From the NCBI GenBank assembly GCA_007182875.1, contig AP019514.1, positions 992,001 through 1,056,000 on the forward strand: DNA of 64,000 nucleotides, given 5' to 3'. Below, one piece after another: positions 40,970 through 52,536 of the stretch (position 1 is the first letter of the stretch; each line of letters opens with the position of its first letter). The notes beneath the pieces are model-generated. The model searched no databases. It was not told the origin of the DNA and saw only the letters and a list, made by a program, of their open reading frames with translations. This DNA is from Vreelandella sulfidaeris. GTDB lineage: Bacteria > Pseudomonadota > Gammaproteobacteria > Pseudomonadales > Halomonadaceae. Made by a program: the position numbers and the translations under genes.

Positions 40970-41495
40970 TTAGGCAGGATGCCAATGGGCTAACAGTACT
41001 GCATGAATAGCGGTGTCGCTTGGGGCTTTTGCGAAGTGCTCAATGACGAAACGATCGTCGCGTTGCACTAAATAATGGCCCGCTTTGTGAAACACGAGGG
41101 TTGGCCCAAGCAGCATTAAGTCGCCTGCGCTAATGGGCGAAAAGTCAGTGCCTTTCCCAGGTGTTGCCATTACGCATGGCGCTTTCCAGTCAATGTTCAG
41201 CGGCAGATGACTAGGTACTTTAATGGTTGTTGCCTGTACCTGTTCCCCAGGGAGGGGGGCCGGTATGGGTCAACGTTAATAGTTCTGGGGCGCTTTCACC
41301 TTCCAATAGTGTGGCCAGGGAACAGTCGAGAGCGTCAGCGAGCGCAACGAGGCGTTCATGACCGATCTGTTTGATTGCTCCGGATTCCCAATAGGAAATA
41401 GTGACATCTGAGACGCCAACTTTGCGAGCAAGGGCAGCTTTGTTGAGCTTGGCCCTAAGCCGGAGTTGCTTGATACGTGAGCCTAGCGATTCCAT
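40970..41495 (-). CDS. XRE-family regulator with C-terminal domain, one frameshift
   Basis: The N-terminal helix-turn-helix is KAALARKVGVSDVTISYWES (about residues 18-37), the usual Cro/CI type. After a shift at the GGGG run near 41248 the protein continues GPPPWEQVQATTIKVPSH and ends KAGHYLVQRDDRFVIEHFAK... LAHWHPA at 40970. The C-terminal part is arranged like the S24 beta domain of phage-type repressors, but the usual catalytic Ser-Lys pair is not evident. About 175 residues. No target can be assigned. Confidence 0.75.
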
Positions 41496-41705
41496 TTCGT
41501 CTTCCTGATGAATGAGCTAAAGAGCTCGTGAATGACTTCCACTATGGAATTTCTTCCAGTATAGGTTAGTGGCACTTTGAACACACAATATTCGTTTGGC
41601 TCGATCATGGGGTATGCCCCCAAGGGTGATGTTGCAGAACCATATTAAGCGATTGTGCTTTAGCGCGCATTGTTCGATAAAATAACGTTGGGCTAATTTC
41701 TCTGA

Positions 41706-43270
<1,565 letters not shown>

Positions 43271-43400
43271 ACGCGGTTTACCGAAGCGCTAGCGATTACA
43301 AAAGCGTCTATTTTCTCTACGTAGTTTGTAGTGTAAATAGGCGCTTTTATTGACGAAGATCAGCACAATCAGTATTATACGCTCCGTCTTCGCGACATGT

Positions 43401-43476
43401 GGGGCCTTAGCTCAGCTGGGAGAGCGCAACACTGGCAGTGTTGAGGTCAGCGGTTCGATCCCGCTAGGCTCCACCA
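43401..43476 (+). tRNA. alaW: tRNA-Ala (GGC)
   Basis: A 76-nt cloverleaf with anticodon GGC in CACTGGCAGTG, and acceptor stem GGGGCCT pairing with AGGCTCC, including the G3:U70 wobble pair that identifies tRNA-Ala. CCA is encoded. Confidence 0.96.
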
Positions 43477-43544
43477 ATTCGCATAGCGATTGAAAGCTTG
43501 TGAATCGTTGCTCGTGAAGCCGCGCTTGTGATTGATTGTCATAC

Positions 43545-43620
43545 GTCCCATTCGTCTAGTGGTCTAGGACACCGCCCTTTCACGGCGGTAACAGGGGGTT
43601 CGAACCCCTATGGGACGCCA
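43545..43620 (+). tRNA. gltT: tRNA-Glu (UUC)
   Basis: A 76-nt tRNA with anticodon TTC in CCCTTTCACGG, acceptor stem GTCCCAT/ATGGGAC and encoded CCA. The T arm reads AGGGGGTTCGAACCCCT, with one G more and one C less than the expected AGGGG-TTCGAAC-CCCCT, which looks like two compensating homopolymer errors. The allele name is a guess. Confidence 0.93.
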
Positions 43621-44216
43621 TCATTTAGTGACTCCTTTCCGTTTGATTTTCTAGTAATGAGATTTCTCATTAGCTGGTTTTTCGCATTCCTGCCATTTAC
43701 AGAAAAGCTACAAATCGCCATTTTCTAGACGATTTTATGCTTGACTTGTCCACTTTGCCACTCCGGCTTTGAGGTTGTGCACAACCCTTTGTTGTTGGCG
43801 CAAAAATCTTGAACAGAACTTAAATCGTTTAAAAACAATTACTTATGTTAGATCAAAAATGACCAATTTAAGGCTGGCCCACTGTCCATGGCGATTACGG
43901 GACGTTTTGAAGTGGTTGTGAACAGGGTTATCCACAGATAGTGTGGAAAACCCTGATCCAGGCCGAGAAGCAAAAGTCAAGCGTTATTAGGACCTGCTCA
44001 GGCGTTTTGATGATAGCCATATAGTCTAGAGGCTAAGCTAAAACGGCTTGTTAAAGACGCTATTCAATAGAGCAATCTGTCTGTCGGCAGAGCGGACATA
44101 AAGAGGCTTTCTGCAAGGCAGTCTTACGCAAGGCATCCTTGGGTGTTGATAAGATCGTTAAGGCGTGTAGCGACGCATTGAGGCTTTCGTGGCTTTACGT
44201 TGAACAGCCTCTACGC
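43621..44216. other. Gene-free region between tRNA-Glu and gltA
   Basis: About 600 bp with no supported gene. It holds a perfect 14-bp palindrome GGTTGTGCACAACC at 43773-43786 and one perfect DnaA-box-like TTATCCACA at 43929-43937. No other DnaA box or AT-rich unwinding element is evident, so this is not proposed as an origin. Confidence 0.6.
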
Positions 44217-44246
44217 AAAGGCCGCCCGTAGGCGGCCTTTGAAATG
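44217..44246 (-). terminator. Terminator of gltA
   Basis: AAAGGCCGCC (44217-44226) CGTA GGCGGCCTTT (44231-44240), a perfect 10-bp stem 30 bp past the gltA stop on the minus strand. Confidence 0.9.
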
Positions 44247-44270
44247 CAATCAACCATGCTGCCGTTGATT

Positions 44271-45558
44271 TTATTTTGCGGGATAGTCACGTTGGTCGTG
44301 GCCCACATAGAGCTGACGCGGACGACCGATTTTGTAGCTTTCGCTGAGCATTTCGTTCCAGTGAGAGATCCAGCCAATGGTGCGCGATACCGCAAAAATC
44401 ACGGTAAACATATTGGTGGGGATGCCCATCGCTTTTAGAATGATGCCCGAATAGAAATCAACGTTCGGGTAGAGCTTGCGCTCGATGAAGTATTCATCTT
44501 CCAAGGCAATCTGCTCAAGACGCTTGGCAATTTTGAGTTGCGGGTCGTCGGCCATGCCGAGCTCTGCAAGCACTTCGTCGCAAGTCTCTTTCATTACCTT
44601 GGCACGTGGATCAAAGTTGCGATAAACGCGGTGTCCAAAGCCCATCAGCTTGAACGGGTCGTCTTTATCCCTTGGCTTTATCGACAAAGCGCTGAATGTT
44701 CTCTTCCGAGTCTTCGCCGATTTCATCAAGCATGGCCAGTACGGCTTCGTTAGCACCGCCGTGCGCGGGGCCCCAAAGTGCCGCGATACCTGCGCTAATA
44801 CAGGCGAACGGGTTAGCGCCCGTGGAACCTGCCAGGCGTACGGTCGATGTTGAAGCGTTCTGCTCGTGGTCCGCATGCAGCATAAAGATGCGGTCCATGG
44901 CTTTCGCGTATACCGGATTGATTTTGTACTCTTCGCACGGGTTGCTGAACATCATGTAGAGGAAGTTCTCTGCATAGCTCAGGTCGTTGCGCGGATAGTT
45001 GAAGGGCTGGCCCACATTATACTTGTGCGACATCGCCGCCAGTGTCGGCATCTTGGCAATCAGGCGAATAGCACTGATAACACGATCTTCTTCCTGAGTA
45101 ATGTCCATGTGGTCGTGGTAGAAGGCCGCTAAGCCGCCCACTACGCCGCATAAAATGGACATCGGGTGCGCATCGCGGCGGAACCCTTTAAAGAAGTTAT
45201 TAATTTGATCGTGAACCATGGTGTGATTACGAATACGCGATTCAAAGTCGGCGTACTGTTCGTCGTTAGGTAGCTCACCAAACAGCAGGGTGTAGCACAC
45301 TTCTACGAAATTAGACTCTTTGGCCAGTTGGTCGATGGGGTAGCCGCGGTGTAGCAGCACGCCCTTGCCACCATCGATATAAGTGATGGCAGACTGGCAG
45401 GAAGAGGTGGCCATAAAGCCGGGATCGTAGGTGAACAGGCCTTCAGCGCCTAGGCCGCGTACGTCGATGACGTCGGGGCCAAGTGTGCCGGAATACATGG
45501 GTAGTTCGATCGGTTTATCCAGACCGTCTACCGTCAATGTCGCTTTCCTGTCAGCCAT
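44271..45558 (-). CDS. gltA: Citrate synthase, one frameshift
   Basis: Condenses oxaloacetate and acetyl-CoA, the first TCA step. Type II (hexameric, NADH-sensitive) in size and sequence: [13 protein letters not shown]-like block, [33 protein letters not shown] with catalytic His, and after a shift near 44672 [19 protein letters not shown] with the second His. The catalytic Asp lies in [14 protein letters not shown]. The N-terminus [20 protein letters not shown] is preceded by GGAGGCC. The extra G in AAGGGATAAAG is the only defect; about 429 residues joined. It is divergent from sdhC across 497 bp. Confidence 0.96.
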
Positions 45559-46055
45559 GCTGGCCTCCTTTCGAATTCGGGTTGGGACGTAAAGTCGTTG
45601 CTGCGCATACCGCGCCGGCGAAAAGGCTTGCCCACTATAGAAGTGTGCGACATTTTGTCAATTAGCCTAATCGCTAGCTGCAAGTTGTACAGGTGTTTTT
45701 GTTATGAGTGGTTTTGTATATGATGAGTAAGCCTACCTGATGGAAATATACCTAAAATTTTCGATAGGCTAACATAATATGTTAACAGGCTTATCAAACT
45801 GCTGGTCTACTCCTACTATAGCTATGCTGCAGCGCAAAATCGACTCAGTATGACGACAATTTTCTTGCACCATAGTCGTGTTAGACCTGAGTTCGGTTTG
45901 TAAGCGAGGGCGAAGGTTCTTATAATCCACGGCGCGCGACCGGCAGATAGGTGGTCGTGCCCGACTTGGCAACGGCCGAGCCCCTTCCAGCAACCACCGT
46001 CCGCTCGGGCCATGCCCGACCTGTCGCAGAGCGGGCCAAGAGTGTGTACAAAGCC
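45559..46055. other. Divergent control region between gltA and sdhC
   Basis: About 500 bp with no convincing gene. It must hold the promoters of both gltA and the sdh-suc genes, as in E. coli, but I see no confident consensus sites. The part nearest sdhC is GC-rich, the middle AT-rich. Confidence 0.55.
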
Positions 46056-46430
46056 GTGAATAGCAAACGACCCGTAAACCTAGATCTTTCTACAATACAT
46101 TTCCCACTGCCGGCCCTGACGTCGATTACCCACCGCATCACGGGTGTCATCCTGTTCGTCGGGCTGATTTTCGCTTTTGGGCGCTGGGTAAGTCCTTGTC
46201 ATCTCCGGCGGGCTTCGACGCCGTTAGCGATGCGTTAGCCAATAATTTTTGGCTAAGTTCATTGCTTGGGGTCTGTTGTCCGCCTTGGCATTCCATTTTG
46301 TAGCAGGTATTAAACACATGCTGATGGATGCCGATATTGGGGTAACCCTTGAAGGCGGCGTGCAAAAGCGCAGATCACCGTCGTGGTCAGTGCTGTTCTG
46401 ATTATTCTGGCAGGAGTTTGGGTATGGTAA
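46056..46430 (+). CDS. sdhC: Succinate dehydrogenase cytochrome b556 subunit, about three frameshifts
   Basis: Membrane anchor of complex II. GTG 46056 starts VNSKRPVNLDLSTIHFPLPA with SITHRITGVILFVGL, the haem/quinone-site block of SdhC. Shifts near 46183, 46252 and 46362 hide the remaining helices (LSALAFHFVAGIKHMLMD with the haem His, and VVVSAVLIILAGVWVW). The stop at 46430 overlaps the sdhD ATG (46424). About 124 residues. Confidence 0.9.
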
Positions 46431-46771
46431 CCAACATTACAAGTTTTGGCCGTAGTGGGCTTTCTGACTGGCTGATGCAGCGCGTATCGGCTGTCATTCT
46501 GGCACTTTATACGGTCTTTATCGTTGCCTTCCTGCTGTTTAATCCGGACCTCGATTACTACGCGTGGAGTGGTCTGTTCAACCAGACGTGGATGCGTATT
46601 TTCTCGCTATTGGCCTTTATAGCCTTAGCCGCGCACGCCTGGATTGGCCTGTGGACCGTCACTACCGACTATCTCAAGTCCACCCGCCTGCGCGTGGGTG
46701 CCCAAGCTGTCATTATTTTGGGCATTTTCGTGTACTTGGTGTGGGGCATTCAAATTTTGTGGGGAGCTTGA
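46424..46771 (+). CDS. sdhD: Succinate dehydrogenase membrane anchor subunit
   Basis: An intact 115-residue protein with three membrane helices. SGLSDWLMQRVSAVILALYT and AHAWIGLWTVTTDYLKSTRL are the SdhD patterns, with the haem-side His and the quinone-pocket Asp-Tyr. It overlaps sdhC by 7 bp and is followed by sdhA after 4 bp. Confidence 0.93.
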   Translation: MVTNITSFGRSGLSDWLMQRVSAVILALYTVFIVAFLLFNPDLDYYAWSGLFNQTWMRIFSLLAFIALAAHAWIGLWTVTTDYLKSTRLRVGAQAVIILGIFVYLVWGIQILWGA

Positions 46772-46775
46772 TTAC

Positions 46776-48544
46776 ATGTCTAATCTGCGTAGCCTGACGT
46801 TCGACGCCATTATCGTTGGCGGTGGTGGCTCTGGCCTGCGAGCCGCACTGGAACTGGCGAAGTCCGGTAAAAGACGGCCGTGTTATCGAAAGTTTTCCCG
46901 ACCCGCTCGCATACCGTTTCTGCCCAGGGTGGTATTACCTGTGCGATCGCGTCCGATGATCCGAATGATGACTGGCGCTGGCACATGTATGACACCGTTA
47001 AAGGCGGCGATTATATCGCTGACCAGGACGCGGCTGAGTATATGTGTTCCGAAGGGCCGAAAGCGGTATTTGAACTTGAGCACATGGGCCTGCCGTTCTC
47101 GCGTTTGACAACGGCCGCATCTATCAGCGTCCGTTTGGTGGTCAGTCCAAGAATTTTGGTGAAGGTGGCCAGGCGGCACGTACTTGTGCGGCGGCTGACC
47201 GTACCGGTCACGCACTACTACACACGCTTTATCAGAATAACTTGAAGAACAATACCGTGTTCCTCAATGAGTGGTACGCGGTTGATTTGGTCAAAAACGC
47301 CAGCGGTGACGTGGTGGGTTGTATCGCCATGTGCATCGAAACCGGTGAAGTGGTTCACGTTAAATCCAAGGCCACGGTACTGGCGACCGGTGGTGCAGGC
47401 CGTATTTATGCCTCTACTACCAACGCACTGATCAATACCGGTGATGGTATCGGCATGGCGCTACGCGCTGGCTTCCCGATGCAGGACATGGAAATGGCAG
47501 TTCCACCCGACCGGTATCTACGGTGCGGGCACGCTGGTCACAGAAGGTTGCCGTGGTGAAGGTGGCTACCTGATCAATAAGGACGGCGAACGCTTCATGG
47601 AGCGCTATGCGCCGAACGCCAAAGATTTGGCGGGCCGTGACGTCGTCGCCCGTTCGATGGTGATGGAAATTCTGGAAGGTCGTGGCTGCGGCGAGAAGGG
47701 CGATCACGTCTTCCTGAAACTCGATCACTTGGGTGAAGAAGTACTTGGTAAACGCCTGCCCGGTATCGTTGAGCTTTCCAAGACGTTTGCTCACGTTGAC
47801 CCGGCCAAAGACCCGATCCCGGTCGTACCGACCTGCCACTACATGATGGGCGGTATTCCGACCAACATTCACGGTCAGGCGATTACCATGGACGAAAACG
47901 GCAACGACCATATCGTTAATGGTCTGTTTGCCTGTGGTGAAGCGGCGTGTGTATCTGTGCACGGCGCTAACCGCTTGGGTGGTAACTCACTGCTGGATCT
48001 GGTGGTATTCGGTCGTGCCGCTGGCATGTTTATCGAAGGCGCGCTGAACGAAGGCATCGAGTACCTGGATGCTTCCGAGTCGGATATCGAATTCGCCATG
48101 AAGCGGATCACGCGCTGGAACGAGTCTGAAGGCGGCGAAAGCATTCCTGAGCTGAAAGCTGAGCTTCAGGACATCATGCAGACTTCCTTTGGCGTCTTCC
48201 GTGAAGAGAAAAACATGCTGGAAGGCGTCGATAAGCTAGCGCTACTGCGTGAGCGTATCGCTAACGCCCACCTGCCTGACAAGTCCAACGCCTTTAACAC
48301 CGCACGTGTAGAAGCATTAGAGCTTGATAACCTAATGGAAGTGGCAGAAGCGACGGCGATCGCTGCCCTGGAGCGTAAAGAGAGCCGTGGTGCGCACTCG
48401 CGCTACGACTATCCAGACCGTGATGATGTCAACTGGCTAAAGCACTCGCTCTTCTTCCCAGCAACGAAAGAACTAAAGAAGCGCGACGTTAACTTTAAGC
48501 CGAAAACTGTTGATACGTTCGAGCCTAAGGTTCGTACCTACTAA
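46776..48544 (+). CDS. sdhA: Succinate dehydrogenase flavoprotein subunit, three frameshifts
   Basis: Oxidises succinate to fumarate. FAD-binding [20 protein letters not shown]; flavin-linking His in [17 protein letters not shown]; after further shifts [67 protein letters not shown] and [20 protein letters not shown]. Frame changes fall near 46873, 47103 and 47500, all in short runs. The catalytic Arg lies in [10 protein letters not shown]-adjacent and capping-domain segments. About 590 residues joined, the normal size. ATG 46776. Confidence 0.95.
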
Positions 48545-48572
48545 ACGCCGCATTGACGAGAGGGGAGTCAAA

Positions 48573-49283
48573 ATGTCCAACCTTCAGGTATCCGTATACC
48601 GTTACAATCCGGAAACCGACTCCGCACCTTACATGCAGGAGTTTCAGGTCGATACCAAAGGCCGCGATGTAATGGTGCTGGATGTTCTTCATATGATGAA
48701 AGAACAAGACAGCGGTTTGGCGTTTCGCCGCAGCTGCCGTGAAGGCGTTTGCGGTTCAGACGGCATGAACATGAACGGTAAAAACGGCTTGGCATGTATT
48801 ACGCCGTTGTCAGACGTTGTGAAAAACAACAAGCTGGTGCTGCGCCCGTTGCCGGGTTTGCCGGTTATCCGCGATATGGTCGTGGATATGGGCTTGTTCT
48901 ATAAGCAGTACGAGCGTATTCAGCCGTACTTGCAGAACGATACGCCAGCGCCGGCCATTGAACGCCTGCAGTCGCCGGAAGAGCGCGACAAGCTAGACGG
49001 CTTGTATGAGTGTATTCTATGTGCATGCTGTTCAACGTCTTGCCCGTCATTCTGGTGGAATCCGGAGAAATTCGTGGGTCCGGCGGGTCTGCTGCAATCT
49101 TACCGCTTCCTGGCCGATTCTCGTGATACGGCTACCCGCGAGCGTTTGAGCGACCTGGAAGATCCGTTCTCGGTATTCCGCTGCCGTGGCATCATGAATT
49201 GTGTGGCGGTTTGTCCAAAAGGGCTCAATCCCACGCGGGCGATCGGTAAAATTCGCGAAATGTTACTCGCGGATGCTACCTAA
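48573..49283 (+). CDS. sdhB: Succinate dehydrogenase iron-sulfur subunit
   Basis: Intact, 236 residues. Three Fe-S cluster sites: [2Fe-2S] CREGVCGSDGMNMNGKNGLAC region, [4Fe-4S] CILCACCSTSCPS, and [3Fe-4S] CRGIMNCVAVCPKGLNP. It passes electrons from SdhA to quinone. AGGGGAG precedes ATG 48573, 28 bp after the sdhA stop. Confidence 0.96.
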   Translation: MSNLQVSVYRYNPETDSAPYMQEFQVDTKGRDVMVLDVLHMMKEQDSGLAFRRSCREGVCGSDGMNMNGKNGLACITPLSDVVKNNKLVLRPLPGLPVIRDMVVDMGLFYKQYERIQPYLQNDTPAPAIERLQSPEERDKLDGLYECILCACCSTSCPSFWWNPEKFVGPAGLLQSYRFLADSRDTATRERLSDLEDPFSVFRCRGIMNCVAVCPKGLNPTRAIGKIREMLLADAT

Positions 49284-49420
49284 GCCACTGACATCTTAGT
49301 AAAAATGCGTGTGCCACTTAAGTTGGTTGATAATGCCACTTAAATCATGAGGCTTCGCTTGTTATCATAGGGTTTGTCACGTGGTGCGGCGTCGCGTCGC
49401 ACCGCTGGTCAGACAAGTTT

Positions 49421-49449
49421 GAAAGCCGGTGCCTGGGGTACCGGCTTTC
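49421..49449. terminator. Hairpin between sdhB and sucA
   Basis: GAAAGCCGGT (49421-49430) pairs with ACCGGCTTTC (49440-49449). No T-run follows, so it may be an RNA-processing or attenuation element rather than a plain terminator. The remaining leader to sucA also holds CCGGCC-GTT-GGCCGG (49551-49565) and further GCCGGC words. Confidence 0.5.
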
Positions 49450-49667
49450 GAGCATGAACTGAAGACGAAACACCTTATGACCGCTAGATGTGACATAAAG
49501 TGTTAATGAAGAAAAGCGTTAGATGAAGAATAGCTAGACGAACAGGGTTTCCGGCCGTTGGCCGGCACCGCCGGCAAATGTCCCGCCCGCCGGCAGGGCA
49601 ATAGCGATGTCGCCGCACGTTTGCGACGATACCGATACCACCCCATCAGTGCAGGGTGACCGAGGAG

Positions 49668-52498
49668 ATGCAACAAGGCATAATGGAGTTGATGTGGCGT
49701 TCCTCACACGTTAGTGGCGGTAATGTTCACTACGTGGAAGCGCTTTACGAGCAGTACCTCGCCGATCCTGAGTCTGTCCCTAATGAATGGCGCAGCTATT
49801 TTGATGAATTGCCGCGTCCCGAGGGCAGTGCCTCCCACGATGTTCCACTAAGCCCAGTCCGTGATCAGTTCTACCAGTTGGGGCGCGAAAGTCGTCCGGG
49901 CCGTGTAGTCGCCGCTGCCGATAGCGGGGAAAACAAAAGCAGGTGAAAGTCCTGCAGCTGATTAACGCATACCGCTTTCGTGGCCATCAAAAGGCCAATA
50001 TCGACCCGCTAGGACTGCGTAATCCCACCCCGTCCCCGACCTCGACCTGTCCTTTCATCAGCTCTCAAAAGCTGATTTGGATACCGAGTTCCAGACCGGT
50101 TCTTTCTTTTAGGTATCGACAAAGCGCCTCTGCGTGACATCGTTGATGCGCTGGAGCGCACTTATTGCCGCTCTATCGGTTGCGAAATCATGCATATCGT
50201 CGATACCGAAGAGAAACGCTGGTTGCAGCGACGTTTTGAGTCGGTACGCAGTGCGCCTGATTTCAGCGCCGATGTGCGTAAACACGTGCTGGAGCGTCTG
50301 TCGGCTGCCGAAGGTTTGGAGAATTATCTGGCATCCAAGTATCCAGGTACCAAACGCTTTGGCCTCGAAGGCGGTGAAACATTTGTGCCGATGATGGATG
50401 AACTGATCCAACGTGCTGGTGGTTATGGCACCAAGGAAGTGGTCATCGGTATGGCGCACCGTGGGCGTCTGAACCTATTGGTCAATATTTTGGGTAAAAA
50501 CCCAGCTGACTTGATTGATGAGTTTGACGGCAAGAAAGTCATTGAGCGCGGCTCAGGCGACGTGAAGTACCACCAGGGGTTCAGTTCAAACGTCATGTCC
50601 CCGGGTGGCGAAGTCCATTTGGCGATGTCGTTTAACCCATCGCACCTGGAAATCGTAGCGCCTGTCGTGGAAGGCTCGGTGCGTGCGCGTCAGGACCGTC
50701 GTAACGACGAAGAGGGCAGCAAAGTGCTGCCGATTAACGTTCACGGTGATGCGGCGTTTGCCGGTCAAGGCGTGGTGATGGAGACATTCCAGATGTCTCA
50801 AACACGTGCCTATAAAACCGGTGGCACGATTCATATCGTGATTAACAACCAGGTGGGTTTCACCACATCGCACCCACAGGATGCACGCTCCACCGAATAC
50901 TGCACTGATATTGCCAAGATGGTTCAAGCGCCTATTTTCCATGTCAATGGCGATGACCCGGATGCAGTGTTGCACGCTACTCAAGTGGCTCTCGACTATC
51001 GCCAGCAGTTCAAAAAAGACGTGGTGATTGATCTTGTTTGCTACCGTCGTCGTGGCCACAACGAAGCTGATGAGCCGTCAGGCACACAGCCGATGATGTA
51101 CGCCAAGATCAAAGATCATCCCTCTGCGCGTTCGTTGTATGCCCAGCGCCTGGTTGATCAGGGCGTGATCTCTGAAGAGTCCGCCAAAGCGATGGTCGAA
51201 ACCTATCGCGATGATCTCGTCGCAGGCAATCACGTTGCCAACGCATTGGTGCAAGAGCCCAATGCCTCTCTATTCGTTGATTGGGCACCTTACCTGGGCC
51301 ACGAATGGACCGGCGACGCCGATACAACGATGGACATGAAGCGTCTGCAGCAGTTGGCTGCTCGCATGTGCGAAGTGCCGGACGGCGTCGATGTGCAGCG
51401 TCAAGTAGCCAAGATTTACGAAGATCGCCGTAAAATGCAGGCCGGTGGTTTGGCGCTTAACTGGGGCTTTGCTGAAACGCTGGCCTACGCCACGTTGCTG
51501 GATCAAGGGCATCCGATTCGGATTACCGGGCAAGACGTAGGGCGCGGCACTTTCTCCCACCGCCATGCGGTGGTGCATAACTCAGAAAGATGGCTCTACC
51601 TATGTGCCGCTTCAGAACATGGCCGATGGTCAGCCGCGTTTCACCATTCATGACTCCTTCCTATCGGAAGAAGCCGTGCTGGCGTTTGAGTATGGTTACT
51701 CAACCACCGCGCCGAATGATCTGGTGATCTGGGAAGCCCAGTTCGGGGACTTCTTTAACGGTGCCCAAGTCGTTGTGGATCAGTTCATCTCCTCGGGCGA
51801 GACCAAGTGGGGCCGGGTGTGTGGTTTAACCATGCTGTTGCCACACGGGTATGAAGGCCAGGGTCCTGAGCACTCTTCGGCGCGCTTGGAGCGCTTCCTG
51901 CAAATGTGCCGAGCACAATATGCAGGTCTGCGTACCGACCACACCTGCGCAGATTTATCATCTACTGCGTCGTCAGGTGATTCGTCCGCTGCGTAAGCCG
52001 CTTATCGTGATGACACCTAAATCGCTGCTGCGTCATAAAGAAGCGACGTCGAGCCTCGAAGATCTGGCCCACGGTAAGTTCCATATGGTGCTTGCTGACC
52101 AAGCGGATCTTGCGCCGGAGAAGGTCACACGCGTGGTGCTTTGTGCTGGCAAGGTCTATTACGACCTGGCTGCGTGGCGCGCTGAGAATGAGCGCCATGA
52201 CACAGCAATTTTACGTCTTGAGCAGCTATATCCCTTCCCGAAAGAAGAGCTTCTGGAAGCGGTGCAAGGCTATGCCAACGTAGAAGACATCGTGTGGTGT
52301 CAGGAGGAGCCGCTGAATCAGGGCGCCTGGTACTCCAGTCAGCACAATATGCGTGCAGTGGCCGATATGCTGAAAGACGGCCTCGGACGTGAGTTGAAAT
52401 TTGCAGGACGTCCTGCCTCTGCTGCACCAGCAGCTGGCTATATGTCCGTCCATACTGAACAGCAGCGCCAGCTGGTGGAAGACGCTTTCAATTTATAA
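49668..52498 (+). CDS. sucA: 2-oxoglutarate dehydrogenase E1 component, about five frameshifts
   Basis: Thiamine-diphosphate decarboxylase of the 2-oxoglutarate dehydrogenase complex. The N-terminal peptide that binds E2 is [62 protein letters not shown] (ThDP site), [15 protein letters not shown] and [14 protein letters not shown] (ThDP/Mg) are visible. Shifts near 49935, 50030, 50108, 51590 and 51910; after the last, the C-terminus [20 protein letters not shown] to EDAFNL is in frame. ATG 49668 follows GAGGAG; GTG 49656 is an alternative. About 944 residues. Confidence 0.95.
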
Positions 52499-52536
52499 GC
52501 GGCCACTGGATTTAGAGAACACATAAGGGAAACGAC

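Noticed and set aside
43773-44216. Replication origin between tRNA-Glu and gltA
   Set aside because: Only one perfect DnaA box and no AT-rich 13-mer cluster, and no dnaA, dnaN or gidA nearby.
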